DNA from: Rhodoferax sp.
Lineage (GTDB): Bacteria; Pseudomonadota; Gammaproteobacteria; Burkholderiales; Burkholderiaceae_C
Length of the DNA stretch: 64,000 bases
NCBI RefSeq assembly: GCF_028688795.1
Contig: NZ_JAQTXM010000023.1
Coordinates: forward strand, 23,806-87,805
Direction: 5' to 3'
In this document: in pieces, positions 36,211-47,515 of the stretch
How the letters are laid out: each line of letters opens with the position of its first letter
How positions within the stretch are numbered: the stretch's first letter is position 1
Program-made: the position numbers and the translations under genes
Notes under the pieces: generated by a model
The model's input: the letters and a program-made list of their open reading frames with translations, nothing else
Database searches by the model: none
Told to the model about the DNA's origin: nothing

Positions 36211-36231
36211 AGCATCACCTGTTAACTTGCA

Positions 36232-37023
36232 TTACTGTTTTTTCTTCACATCATCACCACTGACCGTACTGACCCCGTTGAGGCGCATCGCGTAGCCGTC
36301 GGTATGGCGCAAATCGGCTGAGGCGAGTTGCTCCACGGTGCGGCTGTAGCGCGAGGTGGCCTGCGTCACGGTCTTGACGAAGCGCTCAAGGCGCGCCACC
36401 AATTCATCGGTGCTGCCACTGCCAAGCTCCAGCATGGTGCCAGTGTCAAGCTGGGCCCGCCAGCCGCCGCGCGGCGTCAGGTCAAGCTGGTCCAGCGTCA
36501 AATCCATGGGGGTCAAAAGCGGCTGCAGCGCGCGGTGCATGGCAAGCACTTGCGCGCTTAGGCCCTCGGGACCACTCAAGCGCGGCAGGTCGTCTTGCTC
36601 CAGCTCACCCACGTTGGCCTCAAACACCTCGCCAAAACTGTTGACCAAGCGCGAGTCGCCATCCACGCCCCAATACGCCACGGCCTGGTGCTCTTGCAAC
36701 TGCACTTTGAGCCGGTTCGGAAAATCCCGCCGCACGATCGCCTGGCGCACCCAAGGCATGGTCTCAAAGACCTTGCGCGCGGCGTTCACATCCAGAGTGA
36801 AAAAATTGCCGGTCAGGCGCGGCATCACGTTGGCGCGCAGCGTGATGGCGTTGTAGTGCGACACATCACCCACCACACTCACCCCCCGAATGGCAAACAT
36901 CGGCAAACGCACCGCCCAGGCCAAGGCAACGCCCAGCAGCATCAACAGCAAGGCCGCGAACAGGCCGGTGGCTACGGCGTTCATCAGCTTGATGTCAAGG
37001 GGCAGGGGCGCTCTGGCGTTCAT
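36232..37023 (-). CDS. ftsQ: cell division protein FtsQ
   Basis: A 263-residue bitopic protein: short cytoplasmic tail, one membrane helix (about 19-40), POTRA domain ([16 protein letters not shown]) and beta domain. It links early and late divisome parts through FtsB and FtsL. It overlaps ddl by 4 bases. Confidence 0.95.
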   Translation of the reverse strand: MNARAPLPLDIKLMNAVATGLFAALLLMLLGVALAWAVRLPMFAIRGVSVVGDVSHYNAITLRANVMPRLTGNFFTLDVNAARKVFETMPWVRQAIVRRDFPNRLKVQLQEHQAVAYWGVDGDSRLVNSFGEVFEANVGELEQDDLPRLSGPEGLSAQVLAMHRALQPLLTPMDLTLDQLDLTPRGGWRAQLDTGTMLELGSGSTDELVARLERFVKTVTQATSRYSRTVEQLASADLRHTDGYAMRLNGVSTVSGDDVKKKQ

Positions 37024-37970
37024 ACAGCGGCGTAGTCCCGGGTGGCAAGCTTAAGCACCTGCAGGCAAAGCTCTGGGTAGCTGATACCCGCCGCCCTGGC
37101 CGACATGGGCACCAGCGAATGGCTGGTCATGCCGGGGCTGGTGTTGATTTCAAGCAGGTAGGGCTGACGGGTGGTGGCGTCAATCATCACGTCGGCGCGT
37201 GCCCAGCCGCGGCAGCCCAGGCTTTTGAAGGCTTGCAGCACCAGTTGCTGGATGTGGGCTTCTTCGCCTTCGGGCAGACCACAGGGCACCAGGTACTCGG
37301 TGGTATCGGTGAAGTATTTGTTCTGGTAGTCGTAATTGCCGTCAGGTGCCTTGATGCGAATCACTGGCAAGGCCCGTGCGTCGGCACCACTGCCGAGCAC
37401 CGGCACGGTGACTTCGTCGCCCGTAATGAACTGCTCACACAGCACCTCGTCATGTGTGCCGGCAGCCACGGCAAACGCGGCGTCACATTGGTCCAGCGCG
37501 GTGACCTTGGTCAGCCCGATGGTGGAGCCTTCGCGCGCAGGCTTGACGATCATCGGGCTGCCCAACGCGGCAAAAGCCGCGCGTGTGGCGGCTGCGCTGT
37601 CAACCTTTTGCCAGGCCGGTGTGGGTAGGCCATCTGCCAGCCACAAGCGCTTGGTCATGAATTTGTCAATGGCAATGCTGGAGGCCATCACGCCCGGGCC
37701 GGTGTAGGGAATGCCCATCAGTTCCAGCGCACCCTGCACTGTGCCGTCTTCGCCAAAACGACCATGCAGGGCAATGAAACAACGGGTGAAGCCCTCGCGT
37801 TTGAGTTCACCCAAATCACGCTCGGCCGGGTCAAAGGCGTGTGCGTTCACGCCCAAGCTTTGCAGCGCCTGCAGCACACCGTGGCCCGACATCAGCGACA
37901 CCTCGCGCTCGGCAGAGGCGCCGCCCATGAGCACCGCCACTTTTTCAGAATTTATATCAAATTGACCCAT
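37020..37970 (-). CDS. ddl: D-alanine--D-alanine ligase
   Basis: A 316-residue ATP-grasp enzyme making the D-Ala-D-Ala dipeptide for Mur[34 protein letters not shown] and [17 protein letters not shown] are the substrate and metal motifs. The ATG and the first codons (MGQFDI) lie inside an interspersed repeat copy, which also provides AAGGA as ribosome-binding site. Confidence 0.96.
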   Translation of the reverse strand: MGQFDINSEKVAVLMGGASAEREVSLMSGHGVLQALQSLGVNAHAFDPAERDLGELKREGFTRCFIALHGRFGEDGTVQGALELMGIPYTGPGVMASSIAIDKFMTKRLWLADGLPTPAWQKVDSAAATRAAFAALGSPMIVKPAREGSTIGLTKVTALDQCDAAFAVAAGTHDEVLCEQFITGDEVTVPVLGSGADARALPVIRIKAPDGNYDYQNKYFTDTTEYLVPCGLPEGEEAHIQQLVLQAFKSLGCRGWARADVMIDATTRQPYLLEINTSPGMTSHSLVPMSARAAGISYPELCLQVLKLATRDYAAV

Positions 37971-38000
37971 AGCCCTTGTCCTTATTGCGTAAGTAGCTCT
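37957..38000 (-). repeat. interspersed repeat copy 4, murC/ddl junction
   Basis: On the minus strand AGCTACTTACGC, AATAAGG, then CAAGGGCTATGGGTCAATTTG. The TAA of the spacer is the murC stop and the ATG in GGGCTATGGG, where other copies read GGGCTAGAGGC, is the ddl start. Confidence 0.7.
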
Positions 38001-39418
38001 GAATTTGGATGCATTTCCAGCATCTCTTCAACCTTGGTGCTGACCGCGCCAATGGAGCCTGCGCCCATGCACAACACCACATCACCGTCGCGGGCGGTGT
38101 CCACAATGGCTTGCGGCAGGTCGGCGATGTTGTCGACAAACACCGGCTCAACGCGCCCGGCCACGCGCAACGCACGCGCCAGGCTTCGACCATCGGCGGC
38201 GACGATCGGGGCTTCGCCAGCGGCATAGACCTCGGTCAGCAACACGGCATCAAACTGGCCGATGACCTTCACAAAATCCTCAAAACAGTCGCGCGTGCGG
38301 CTGTAGCGGTGCGGTTGAAACGCCAGCATCAAGCGCCTGCCTGGGAACGCACCACGTGCAGCGTCCAGCGTGGCCGCCATCTCTACGGGGTGGTGACCGT
38401 AGTCTTCCACCAAAGTGAAACTACCCCCGCCATTGGCGCTGCTGACCGGTTGCTCGCCATGGCTCTGAAAGCGTCGGCCAACGCCCTTGAAACTGGCTAA
38501 GGCACGCAGCACGGCGGCATCGTCGATGCTCAGTTCGACCGCCAACGCAATGGCAGACAGCGCATTGAGCACGTTGTGGCGGCCTGGCAAATTCAGCACC
38601 ACAGCCAGATCAGGCAGCACCACGCCGTTGCGCCGCTGCACCGTGAAGTGCATCTGACCACCGACGGCGTGCACATCCACCGCGCGCACTTCAGCGCCTT
38701 CTTCAAAGCCGTAGCTGGTGACCGGGCAAGTGACCTGCGACACGATCGAGCGCACAGCGGCATCGTCGGTGCACAAAATGGCCACGCCATAAAACGGCAT
38801 GCGGTGCAAAAAGTCGACAAAGGCTTTTTTCAGGTTCTCAAAGCTATGACCATAGGTTTCCATATGGTCAGCGTCGATGTTGGTCACCACCGCCATGATC
38901 GGCAGCAGGTTCAAAAACGAGGCGTCTGACTCATCGGCTTCCACCACAATGTGCTCGCCCTTGCCCAGCCGCGCATTGGCACCGGCACTGTTCAGGCGGC
39001 CACCAATCACAAAGGTCGGGTCCAGCCCGGCTTCAGCCAGCACGCTGGCCACCAGGCTGGTGGTGGTGGTTTTGCCGTGCGTGCCAGCTATGGCAATGCC
39101 GGTTTTCAGGCGCATCAGTTCGGCCAGCATGAGGGCGCGCGGCACCACGGGAATGTGGGCGGCGCGGGCAGCGATCACCTCGGGGTTATCAGCTTGCACG
39201 GCAGTGGACGTGACCACGGCGTCTGCGCCAGCGATGTTGCTGGTGGCGTGGCCGATTTGCGTCTGAATGCCCAGGGTTTTGAGGCGCTGCAAGGTGGCGC
39301 TGTCAGACTGGTCCGAGCCAGAGATGACGTAGCCCAGGTTGAACAGCACCTCGGCAATGCCAGACATGCCGACGCCGCCGATGCCGACGAAGTGGATGTG
39401 TTTGATGGCGTGTTTCAT
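37982..39418 (-). CDS. murC: UDP-N-acetylmuramate--L-alanine ligase
   Basis: A 478-residue cytoplasmic Mur ligase adding the first peptide residue. The N-terminal Rossmann loop is [16 protein letters not shown], the P-loop is GTHGKTTT, and [12 protein letters not shown] is the MurC hallmark. The last residues (SELLTQ) and the stop come from an interspersed repeat copy. Confidence 0.97.
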   Translation of the reverse strand: MKHAIKHIHFVGIGGVGMSGIAEVLFNLGYVISGSDQSDSATLQRLKTLGIQTQIGHATSNIAGADAVVTSTAVQADNPEVIAARAAHIPVVPRALMLAELMRLKTGIAIAGTHGKTTTTSLVASVLAEAGLDPTFVIGGRLNSAGANARLGKGEHIVVEADESDASFLNLLPIMAVVTNIDADHMETYGHSFENLKKAFVDFLHRMPFYGVAILCTDDAAVRSIVSQVTCPVTSYGFEEGAEVRAVDVHAVGGQMHFTVQRRNGVVLPDLAVVLNLPGRHNVLNALSAIALAVELSIDDAAVLRALASFKGVGRRFQSHGEQPVSSANGGGSFTLVEDYGHHPVEMAATLDAARGAFPGRRLMLAFQPHRYSRTRDCFEDFVKVIGQFDAVLLTEVYAAGEAPIVAADGRSLARALRVAGRVEPVFVDNIADLPQAIVDTARDGDVVLCMGAGSIGAVSTKVEEMLEMHPNSELLTQ

Positions 39419-39458
39419 GGTGCGGGCCTTGCAGTCATTGGGGTCAAATTAAGGGGGG

Positions 39459-40553
39459 TCATTTGCACACCGCCTCGCACGCTGCCACGATATTTTGGGT
39501 GGCTTCAAGTTTTTGCATGTTTTTAGCCTCTAGCCCTTTATTAACAAGCGTAGCACGCTCCATATTCAATAGCATATCAGCCAGCCAGGCAGGCGTCAGC
39601 TGCTTTTGCTGCACCAGCCAAGCCGCCCCAGCATCTGCCAGAAACCGTGCATTGGTGGTCTGGTGGTCATCTACGGCAAACGGGAAAGGCACAAACAGCG
39701 CTGCCGCCCCCACTGCGGCAATCTCGGTGACAGTGCTAGCACCCGCGCGGCAGATCACCAAGTCAGCATCGGCAAAAGCCTGCGCGGTGTCGTCAATGAA
39801 GGGGGTCAACGTGGCATGCACACCGGCTGCGGCGTAGTTGGCGCGCAGGGCGTCAATTTGTTTGGCGCCACTTTGGTGAACGACCTCGGGGCGTTTTTCA
39901 GCAGGCATCAGCGCCAGCGCTTGCGGCACGATGTCGTTCAGGGCTTTGGCGCCCAAGCTACCACCCACCACCAGCAATTTCAATGGCCCGCTGCGGCCAG
40001 CAAAACGCTGCGCTGGGTCGGGCTGGTTCAAAAATGCTGTGCGCAAGGGGTTGCCAACCCACTTGGCACCTTTGATCACATTAGGGAAGGCGGTGAACAC
40101 CCGGTCTGCCACACCGGCCAACACCTTATTTGCCAGACCTGCCACCGAGTTTTGCTCATGCAAGATGAGCGGCTTGCCCAGCAACACACTCATCATCCCG
40201 CCCGGAAAACTGATGTAGCCACCCAGGCCCAGCACCACGTCGGGCTTGACGCGGCGCACCACCTGAATGCTTTGCCAAAAGGCCTTGAGCAGACGCAGCG
40301 GCAACAGCGCCACCGTGACCAAGCCCTTGCCGCGCAGACCACCAAAGTCGATGGATTCAAAGGCAAAACCTTGTGCAGGCACCAGCTGGCTTTCCATGCT
40401 GGGTTGCGCCGGGTTGCCGGTGCCGCCAAACCAGTGCACGCGCCAGCCTTTGTCGCGCAGCGCATGCGCCACAGCCAAGCCTGGGAAGATGTGACCACCC
40501 GTGCCGCCAGCCATGATCATGGCGGTGCGTTGACGTGTGACGGTGGTGCTCAT
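39459..40553 (-). CDS. murG: lipid II synthase (UDP-GlcNAc transferase)
   Basis: A 364-residue peripheral GT-B enzyme converting lipid I to lipid II. The G-loops are [16 protein letters not shown] and [16 protein letters not shown], and the UDP-GlcNAc site is [22 protein letters not shown]. Residues about 327-345 ([19 protein letters not shown]) are encoded by an interspersed repeat copy. It overlaps ftsW by 4 bases. Confidence 0.97.
   Translation of the reverse strand: MSTTVTRQRTAMIMAGGTGGHIFPGLAVAHALRDKGWRVHWFGGTGNPAQPSMESQLVPAQGFAFESIDFGGLRGKGLVTVALLPLRLLKAFWQSIQVVRRVKPDVVLGLGGYISFPGGMMSVLLGKPLILHEQNSVAGLANKVLAGVADRVFTAFPNVIKGAKWVGNPLRTAFLNQPDPAQRFAGRSGPLKLLVVGGSLGAKALNDIVPQALALMPAEKRPEVVHQSGAKQIDALRANYAAAGVHATLTPFIDDTAQAFADADLVICRAGASTVTEIAAVGAAALFVPFPFAVDDHQTTNARFLADAGAAWLVQQKQLTPAWLADMLLNMERATLVNKGLEAKNMQKLEATQNIVAACEAVCK
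39519..39573 (-). repeat. interspersed repeat copy 5, inside murG
   Basis: Minus orientation: GCTATTGAATATGGAGCGTG, then CTACGC, then AAAGGGCTAGAGGCTAAAA. It is read in the same frame as the aroE and Nudix-MBL copies ([17 protein letters not shown]). Confidence 0.75.
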
Positions 40554-41815
40554 ACCCTGCCCCCTTGCATCAGCGTGCGGTTCTCTTGGTCAATGCGCAG
40601 CACCACGGCAATGGCGACCAGGTTGACGAGGATGGCGGAGCCACCGTAGCTCATAAGCGGCAGGGTCAGGCCCTTGGTGGGTAATGCGCCCAGGTTCACA
40701 CCCATGTTGATGAAGGCCTGAAAGCCCATCCAGATCGCCACGCCTTGCGACACCAACCCGGCAAACACCCGGTCCAGCGCAATCGCCTGACGGCCGATGT
40801 GCATCATGCGGCGCACGATCCAGAAAAACAGGCCAATGACCATGACCACGCCCACCAGGCCAAACTCTTCACCAATCACGGCCAGCAAAAAGTCGGTGTG
40901 CGCTTCAGGCAACCAGTTGAGTTTTTCCACACTACCACCCAGGCCAACACCAAATATTTCGCCCCGGCCAATGGCAATCAAGGAGTGCGTGAGCTGGTAG
41001 CCCTTGGCCAAGGCGTTCTTCTCGCTCCACGGGTCGAGGTAGGCAAAAATGCGCTCTCGCCTGAATTCGCTGGTGGCGATCATCAGGCTGAAGGCCACCA
41101 ACAACACGGCGGCAATCAGAAAGAACATGCGGGCGTTGACACCGCCCAAAAACAAAATGCCCATGGCAATCACTGAGATCACCATGAACGCGCCCATGTC
41201 GGGCTCCAGCAGCAGCAGCACACCGACCACGGCCACGGCGGCACCCATCGGCAACACGGCGCGAAAGAACCGCTCTTTGACATCCATCTTGCGCACCATG
41301 TAGTCGGCCGCATACAGCAACACGGTGAACTTGGCCAGCTCTGAAGGCTGGAAACTCAGCGGCCCCAGGCTGATCCAGCGCCGCGCGCCATACACCACCT
41401 TGCCCACATGCGGAATCAACACCATGGCCAGCAGCACCAGCGAGAACACAAACAACGGCCTGGCTGATTTCTCCCAAGTGGCCAATGGCACCTGGTAGGC
41501 GATCAGCGCGGCCACCAAGGCGATCACCAGCCACATGGCGTGGCGCACCAAAAAGTAGGTGTGGGTGTATTTGGCAAAGCGCGGGTTCTCCGGCATGGCA
41601 ATAGAGGCCGAATACACCATCACCAGGCCCCACAACAGCAATGCCACTGTCACCCAGACCAACGGCTGGTCAAACCCCTGGGCGCGCGTGGGGGCCGAGC
41701 CGGTGGCCGACAACCGAGTGGCACCCAGGCGCACCGGCAACACATCGCTGACCGGGCGTTTGGAACGGCCAAACCAGCCGAACAGACCAGACAGGCGGGC
41801 GGCGGCAGCGCTCAT
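40550..41815 (-). CDS. ftsW: lipid II polymerase FtsW (SEDS family)
   Basis: A 421-residue integral membrane protein with about ten helices. The SEDS signature [23 protein letters not shown] is shown only by its core here ([17 protein letters not shown]), and [15 protein letters not shown] is also present. With FtsI it makes septal peptidoglycan. It overlaps murD and murG by 4 bases each. Residues 1-45 are a longer cytoplasmic N-terminus than usual. Confidence 0.97.
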   Translation of the reverse strand: MSAAAARLSGLFGWFGRSKRPVSDVLPVRLGATRLSATGSAPTRAQGFDQPLVWVTVALLLWGLVMVYSASIAMPENPRFAKYTHTYFLVRHAMWLVIALVAALIAYQVPLATWEKSARPLFVFSLVLLAMVLIPHVGKVVYGARRWISLGPLSFQPSELAKFTVLLYAADYMVRKMDVKERFFRAVLPMGAAVAVVGVLLLLEPDMGAFMVISVIAMGILFLGGVNARMFFLIAAVLLVAFSLMIATSEFRRERIFAYLDPWSEKNALAKGYQLTHSLIAIGRGEIFGVGLGGSVEKLNWLPEAHTDFLLAVIGEEFGLVGVVMVIGLFFWIVRRMMHIGRQAIALDRVFAGLVSQGVAIWMGFQAFINMGVNLGALPTKGLTLPLMSYGGSAILVNLVAIAVVLRIDQENRTLMQGGRV

Positions 41816-43329
41816 AAGCCCGGCTCCAGATCAACACCAGCGTCTGCCGCCAGCGCTTGCACCGCTTGCACAAAGGCTTGGGCGCGGTGCTCGTAGTTGT
41901 CAAACATGTCAAAACTGGCACAGGCCGGCGACATCAGCACGGCATCACCGGCATGGGCCTGGGCGTTGCCAAGCGCCACGGCATCAGCCATGCTGGTCGC
42001 ATTCAGCAGCGGCACTTGCGTATCGGCCAAAGCAGCGCTGATCTGCGGCGCGTCACGCCCGATCAGCACCACAGCACGCACAAAGCGGCGCACCGGGTCA
42101 GCCAGCGGATTGAAGTCTTGCCCTTTGCCCTCGCCGCCCAGAATCACCACCACTTTGCGGTCAGCGCCCAGGCCTTGCAGCGCGGCCACGGTGGCGCCTA
42201 CGTTGGTGCCTTTGCTGTCGTCAAAAAACTCCACCTCGTTGACCGTGCCCACGGGTTGCACGCGGTGCGGTTCGCCCCGGTATTCGCGCAGGCCATACAA
42301 CATGGGGCCAAGGGCACAACCGGCAGCGGTGGCCAGCGCCAGGCTGGAGAGCGCATTGATGGCATTGTGGCGACCACGAATGCGCAGCGCATCGGCGGGG
42401 ATCAGGCGCTGGAAGAACAGTTCGTCAGCCGCTTCGCTGCGCCGGCGCTTGGTTTCATCAGCTTCCAGCGCACGCACCAGCCAGGTCATGCCGTTGACAG
42501 TTTCAATACCGAAGTCACCGGGGCGCTGCGGCATGTCGCCACCAAAGGTCACATGCTCACGCGCTTGCGGCTTTTGCAATTTGACCTTGACGGGCGCTGG
42601 CAACATGGCCATCACGGTGGCATCGTCCCGGTTCAGCACCATCAGGCCATGTGCGCCAAACACGGCGTTCTTGGCCTGTACATAGGCGGCCATGCTGCCA
42701 TGCCAGTCCAAGTGGTCCTGGCTGATGTTGAGCACAGCCCCAGCGGTGGGCTCAAAGGTCTTTTCGCCATCGAGCTGAAAGCTTGAGAGCTCCAGCACCC
42801 AGACGTCTGGCAGTGCCTGGGCATCGAGCTTTTCAGACAAGGTGTCGAGCAACGTGGGGCCAATGTTGCCAGCCACCGCCACGGATTTACCGGCGCGCGC
42901 GACCAGCTGCCCGGTGAGTGAGGTCACGGTGGTTTTGCCGTTGGTGCCGGTAATGGCCAGTACCTTGGGCGCATAGTCGCGTGTGGTCTTGAGCTGTGCC
43001 AGGGCTTCAGAAAATAAGCCTAATTCGCCTTCAGACCTTATATTCATTGCGCTAGCAGCTTCTAAAACAATAGCTACTTCTGCCGGACTCAAACCTGGGC
43101 TTTTGAACACGGCGCACACGTCGGTGCCCAGCACCAGCGTAGCGTCAAACGGCCCACCCACAAACTTGGCCGCTGGCACGTCGCGCTGCAAGGTGGCCAG
43201 TTGCGGCGGTGCACTGCGCGTGTCGGCCACGGTGACCAGCGCACCACAGCGGGCACACCAGCGCGCCATCGCCAAGCCAGACGCACCCAGGCCCAGAATC
43301 AGCACGTGTTGGTCTTGCAGGTAAAACAC
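41812..43329 (-). CDS. murD: UDP-N-acetylmuramoylalanine--D-glutamate ligase
   Basis: A 505-residue Mur ligase adding D-Glu. [15 protein letters not shown] is the N-terminal fold, the P-loop is [11 protein letters not shown], and [16 protein letters not shown] is the MurD hallmark. GTG 43329 has GAGG 6 bases upstream and lies 2 bases behind the mraY stop; an ATG at 43368 inside mraY is unlikely. Residues about 85-103 ([17 protein letters not shown]) derive from an interspersed repeat copy. An extra 25 residues or so ([18 protein letters not shown]) follow the middle domain. Confidence 0.96.
   Translation of the reverse strand: MFYLQDQHVLILGLGASGLAMARWCARCGALVTVADTRSAPPQLATLQRDVPAAKFVGGPFDATLVLGTDVCAVFKSPGLSPAEVAIVLEAASAMNIRSEGELGLFSEALAQLKTTRDYAPKVLAITGTNGKTTVTSLTGQLVARAGKSVAVAGNIGPTLLDTLSEKLDAQALPDVWVLELSSFQLDGEKTFEPTAGAVLNISQDHLDWHGSMAAYVQAKNAVFGAHGLMVLNRDDATVMAMLPAPVKVKLQKPQAREHVTFGGDMPQRPGDFGIETVNGMTWLVRALEADETKRRRSEAADELFFQRLIPADALRIRGRHNAINALSSLALATAAGCALGPMLYGLREYRGEPHRVQPVGTVNEVEFFDDSKGTNVGATVAALQGLGADRKVVVILGGEGKGQDFNPLADPVRRFVRAVVLIGRDAPQISAALADTQVPLLNATSMADAVALGNAQAHAGDAVLMSPACASFDMFDNYEHRAQAFVQAVQALAADAGVDLEPGL
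43021..43075 (-). repeat. interspersed repeat copy 6, inside murD
   Basis: Minus orientation: GCTATTGTTTTAGAAGCTGC, then TAGCGC, then ATAAGGTCTGAAGGC. It is read in a second frame (EAASA..IRSEG), one base off from the murG copy. Confidence 0.7.
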
Positions 43330-43331
43330 GG

Positions 43332-44510
43332 CTACCTCAGCTTCAAGGTTGACAAGCCCACCAGGCACAACAGCATGGTGATGATCCAGAAGCGCACCAC
43401 CACCTGCGTTTCTTTCCAGCCACTTTTCTCGAAATGGTGGTGCAACGGGGCCATCTTCAAAATACGCCGACCCGTGCCAAAGCGCTTTTTGGTGTATTTG
43501 AAATACACCACCTGCATCATCACCGACAGGGCTTCAGCCACAAACACACCACCCATGATGGCCAGCACAATTTCCTGGCGCACGATCACGGCGATGGTGC
43601 CCAGAGCGGCCCCCAGCGCCAGTGCACCCACGTCACCCATGAAGACCTGGGCCGGGTGGGTGTTGAACCACAAAAATGCCAGACCCGCACCGCCCATGGC
43701 CGCGCAGAAAATCATCAGCTCGCCAGCGCCGGCAATGTGCGGCAAAAACAGGTAGCGGGCGAACACCGTGTTGCCGGTGACATAGGCAAACACGCCCAGA
43801 CAGGCACCCACCATCACCACCGGCATGATGGCCAAGCCGTCCAGCCCGTCAGTCAGGTTCACTGCATTGCTGGAACCAACGATGACCAGGTACGACAGAA
43901 TCACGAAACCCAGCACGCCCAGCGGGTAGCTGATTTCCTTGAAAAACGGCACCATCAGCCCCGCCTTGGGTGGCAGGCTCAAATCAAAGCCCGACTGCAC
44001 CCAGGTGAAAAACAGCTCCAGCACGCGGTAGTTGGTGTTCTCCGAAATGCTGAACACCAGGTAGAGCGCCGCCACCAGGCCAATCAGCGACTGCCACAGG
44101 TATTTTTCACGCGAGGGCATGCCCTCGGGGTCCTTGTTGACCACCTTGCGCCAGTCATCTGACCAGCCAATGGCGCCAAAGCCCAAGGTCACCAGCAGCA
44201 CGATCCAGACAAACCGGTTGCTCCAGTCAAACCACAGCAGGGTCGAGATGGCAATACACAGCAAAATCAGTACACCGCCCATGGTCGGGGTGCCGCTTTT
44301 GACATGGTGCGACTCCATGCCGTAACCACGAATCGGCTGGCCAATCTTGAGTTCGGCCAGACGGCGAATCACATACGGGCCGGCGGCCAGGCCCATCAAA
44401 AGAGCGGTCAAGGCGGCCATCACGGCGCGGAACGTCTGGTACTGAAAAACACGCAAGAAACCCATGTCCGGGTACATGCTTTGCAGCCATTGGGTAAGCC
44501 AGATCAGCAT
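43332..44510 (-). CDS. mraY: phospho-MurNAc-pentapeptide transferase
   Basis: A 392-residue polytopic enzyme making lipid I on the inner membrane. [41 protein letters not shown] and [20 protein letters not shown] are its conserved motifs. The start ATG overlaps the murE-murF stop (ATGCTGA, 7 bases). The insert between helix 3 and helix 4 ([20 protein letters not shown]) is typical of betaproteobacteria. Confidence 0.98.
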   Translation of the reverse strand: MLIWLTQWLQSMYPDMGFLRVFQYQTFRAVMAALTALLMGLAAGPYVIRRLAELKIGQPIRGYGMESHHVKSGTPTMGGVLILLCIAISTLLWFDWSNRFVWIVLLVTLGFGAIGWSDDWRKVVNKDPEGMPSREKYLWQSLIGLVAALYLVFSISENTNYRVLELFFTWVQSGFDLSLPPKAGLMVPFFKEISYPLGVLGFVILSYLVIVGSSNAVNLTDGLDGLAIMPVVMVGACLGVFAYVTGNTVFARYLFLPHIAGAGELMIFCAAMGGAGLAFLWFNTHPAQVFMGDVGALALGAALGTIAVIVRQEIVLAIMGGVFVAEALSVMMQVVYFKYTKKRFGTGRRILKMAPLHHHFEKSGWKETQVVVRFWIITMLLCLVGLSTLKLR

Positions 44511-47500
44511 GCGGGAGCTCCCTTGTCGGACACATCAGCAGCGGCGCAAATCTGCTGCACCACCTGTTCCATCTTCATGAAACGCGAGCCCTTGACCAGC
44601 ACGCTGGCCATATGGGGCAGCGCGGCCAACACCTCGGTTTGTAAATCAGCCATGCTGGCGTAGCTTTCAATTTTTTTAAATTTCATAGCTGCTTGCGCAG
44701 ATGCTGCGCCGGTTACAAGCACTTTTTCTATATTTTTTTCAATGGCAAACTGCAAGGCCTCGGCATGAAATTCGGGACCGTGGTTGCCTACTTCACCCAT
44801 GTCGCCCAGCACCAGCAGGCGCGGCGCCGGCAAGGCAGCCAGCACCTCGATGGCGGCGCGCACCGAATCAGGGTTAGCGTTGTAGGTGTCATCGACCAGC
44901 GTGATGGCACGCCCGTTGACCTTGACCAGCAATGCACGTGAGCGGCCCTTGACCGGCTCAAAGGCTTCCAAGCCGACGGCAATCGCCGGCAGCGGCACGC
45001 CTGCCGCCAAGGCACAAGCCACGGCTGCCAGTGAATTCTTGACGTTGTGCGCGCCGGCAATGTGCAAGCCGAACTGCAGCATGCCTGCTGGCGTCATGGC
45101 ACTGACCTGCCAGGCCGCACCCGACCAAACGGCTTTTGTGGCGTACACGCCAGCTGGCACGCCAGCGCTGAAACACAGGCTCGCACGGGCGCCCGCCAAG
45201 TCAGCCCACAGCCCGCTGTAGACATCATCCGCCGGAAACACAGCCACGCCATCGGCTGACAGCGCGTCAATCACAGCACCGTTTTCTTGCGCCACGGCCT
45301 CTACTGTGGCCATGAATTCAAGGTGTTCGCGCTGGGCGTTGTTGACCAGCGCCACGGTGGGTTGGGCAATGGCAGCCAAGCCAGCAATCTCGCCGGGGTG
45401 GTTCATGCCCAGCTCGACCACCGCCACGCGGTGCTCGGGGCGCAAGCGCAACACCGTGAGCGGCACACCAATGTCGTTGTTCAAATTACCCTGGGTGGCC
45501 AGGCTGGCGTTGCCCTGCCAGGCACGCAAGATGCTGCCAATCATTTGTGTCACGGTAGTTTTACCGTTGGAGCCGGTCACCGCAATCACTGGCAGCGTGA
45601 ACTGGGCGCGCCAGTGAGTGGCCAGCTGGGCCAACGCCAGTTTGGCATCGGGCACCACCAGCCCCGGCAGATTAGCCTGCGCCAGCTTGGCTGCTGCGTT
45701 GTCTCCTTGGCAAATGGCTGCCACAGCGCCTTTTTGCCGTGCTTCAGCCAGGAAGTCATTGGCATCAAAGCGCTCACCGCGCAGCGCCACAAACAGGTCA
45801 CCCGGCTCAATGGAGCGGGTGTCGGTGTGCACGCGGGCAAAGGTGGTGTTGGCGCTGTCAGCCGTGTCCATGCCAGTCACTGGCAGTGCCAGCCACTGCG
45901 CGGCCTGCAACAAGCTCATCTGCCCATGCGTGGCAGCGTGCGGCAATTCAGCGTCACCAAAACCAGCATCTTTCGCAGATTGGGTCACTTGCAAGGCGAC
46001 CGAACTCGGCGCTTCTAGCGACCACTGAGCCAGCACCTGCTTGACTTGCGCCAAGTCAGAGAACGGCAGTCGTTTGCCGCAGATTTCCTGGTAGTCCTCA
46101 TGTCCTTTGCCGGCCAGCAGCACCACATCATCCGTGGCCGCTTGGGCCAGGGTTTGCGCAATGGCGCGGGCCCGGTCTGGCTCGACCTGAACGCCAGCTG
46201 CCCCTGCCAGGCCCAACAAAATCTGGCTGATGATGGCATCAGGTGCTTCACTGCGCGGGTTGTCGCTGGTGACCACCACGCGGTCAGCATGCGCGCCCGC
46301 TACCGCGCCCATCAAGGGCCGCTTGGTGGTGTCACGGTCACCGCCACAGCCAAACACGCACCAGAGTTGCCCGCCGCGCGCCTGCACCAAAGGGCGAAGG
46401 GCATCCAGCGCCTTGGCCAGGGCATCCGGGGTGTGCGCGTAATCCACAGCCACCAAGGGCTTGCCCATGGCACTTACACATTCCATGCGACCAGGCACCG
46501 GCGTCAAGTCCTGGCAGGCAGCCACCGCGGCATCCAGCGGCACAGCTAGGGTGCGCATGGCGGCTATCACGCCCAGCACATTGGCAATGTTGTAGGCACC
46601 AATCAATTGCGTGGCCAACGACATGCGCTGTGTGCCTTCCACCACGGTAAATGCCACGCCTTGCGCCTCGTAGCAAATGTCTCGCGCCTGCAGGCGTGCC
46701 GGATTGGCTTGGCCTGCGGCCATTGACACCGTCCACACATCGAGTGTCGATGACGCGTGCTGCAGCTCGGTTGCCAGGGCCAACCCATAGGGGCCATCCA
46801 CATTGATGACCGCGCCGCGCAAGCCCGGCCAGGTGAACAGCTTTGCCTTGGCGGCTGCGTAGGCGGCCATGTCACCGTGGTAATCCAAGTGGTCTTGCGT
46901 CACATTGGTCAGCACGGCGGTGTGAATGTGGGTGCCGGCAAGGCGGTGTTCTTCAATGCCAATAGAAGAAGCCTCGATGGCGCAAGCGGTCAGCCCGTGC
47001 GTGGCAAAGTCGGCAAAGGCTGCCTGCAAGGCCACCGGATCGGGCGTGGTCAGGCCAGTGGTCACCAAGTTGGGCGGCACCCCAACGCCCAAAGTACCCA
47101 CTACCCCGCATGGCATGGGTGTCGCCTGCTTCAAATTTGAGAGCGCTTGCGCCAGCCACCAGGTGCTGGACGTTTTGCCGTTGGTGCCGGTCACCGCGAG
47201 CACCGCCAGGCGGGCACTGGGCTCACCAAACCAGACGCTGGCCACCAGCCCGCTGGCAGCCTTCAGGTTCAGATAAGTGGCAATGCGTGCATCTGACAGT
47301 CCAAAAGTGTCTACGCCGCTGTGCTCCACCAAGCAAGCGCTGGCACCCGCTGCCAGCGCGGCGGCCACATGGGTGCGCGCATCGGTGGCAGCGCCGGGCC
47401 AGGCCAAAAAGCCGTCGCCCGGCTGAATCTGGCGGCTGTCGGTGCACAAGCGGCCCGTAACAAGGGTGCGCAGCCAAGCGACAGCTTGAACAGGGGTGTG

Positions 47501-47515
47501 GTGTTGCGCAAGCAT
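44504..47515 (-). CDS. murE-murF: bifunctional MurE-MurF fusion
   Basis: A 1003-residue protein that adds meso-diaminopimelate and then D-Ala-D-Ala to UDP-MurNAc-dipeptide. The MurE half (1 to about 500) has TGTNGKTSS (109-117) and the meso-DAP specificity motif DNPR (418-421). A linker of about 30 residues follows. The MurF half (about 533-1003) has TGSNGKTT (647-654) and [18 protein letters not shown]. No stop or internal start is seen at the junction. The start overlaps the ftsI stop by one base (TGATG). Such fusions are known from Burkholderiales but not from most bacteria. Confidence 0.96.
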   Translation of the reverse strand: MLAQHHTPVQAVAWLRTLVTGRLCTDSRQIQPGDGFLAWPGAATDARTHVAAALAAGASACLVEHSGVDTFGLSDARIATYLNLKAASGLVASVWFGEPSARLAVLAVTGTNGKTSSTWWLAQALSNLKQATPMPCGVVGTLGVGVPPNLVTTGLTTPDPVALQAAFADFATHGLTACAIEASSIGIEEHRLAGTHIHTAVLTNVTQDHLDYHGDMAAYAAAKAKLFTWPGLRGAVINVDGPYGLALATELQHASSTLDVWTVSMAAGQANPARLQARDICYEAQGVAFTVVEGTQRMSLATQLIGAYNIANVLGVIAAMRTLAVPLDAAVAACQDLTPVPGRMECVSAMGKPLVAVDYAHTPDALAKALDALRPLVQARGGQLWCVFGCGGDRDTTKRPLMGAVAGAHADRVVVTSDNPRSEAPDAIISQILLGLAGAAGVQVEPDRARAIAQTLAQAATDDVVLLAGKGHEDYQEICGKRLPFSDLAQVKQVLAQWSLEAPSSVALQVTQSAKDAGFGDAELPHAATHGQMSLLQAAQWLALPVTGMDTADSANTTFARVHTDTRSIEPGDLFVALRGERFDANDFLAEARQKGAVAAICQGDNAAAKLAQANLPGLVVPDAKLALAQLATHWRAQFTLPVIAVTGSNGKTTVTQMIGSILRAWQGNASLATQGNLNNDIGVPLTVLRLRPEHRVAVVELGMNHPGEIAGLAAIAQPTVALVNNAQREHLEFMATVEAVAQENGAVIDALSADGVAVFPADDVYSGLWADLAGARASLCFSAGVPAGVYATKAVWSGAAWQVSAMTPAGMLQFGLHIAGAHNVKNSLAAVACALAAGVPLPAIAVGLEAFEPVKGRSRALLVKVNGRAITLVDDTYNANPDSVRAAIEVLAALPAPRLLVLGDMGEVGNHGPEFHAEALQFAIEKNIEKVLVTGAASAQAAMKFKKIESYASMADLQTEVLAALPHMASVLVKGSRFMKMEQVVQQICAAADVSDKGAPAC

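Noticed and set aside
35290..36225. 311-codon plus-strand frame opposite ftsA
   Set aside because: Antisense shadow; His/Gln-rich composition is the complement of the ftsA codon pattern.
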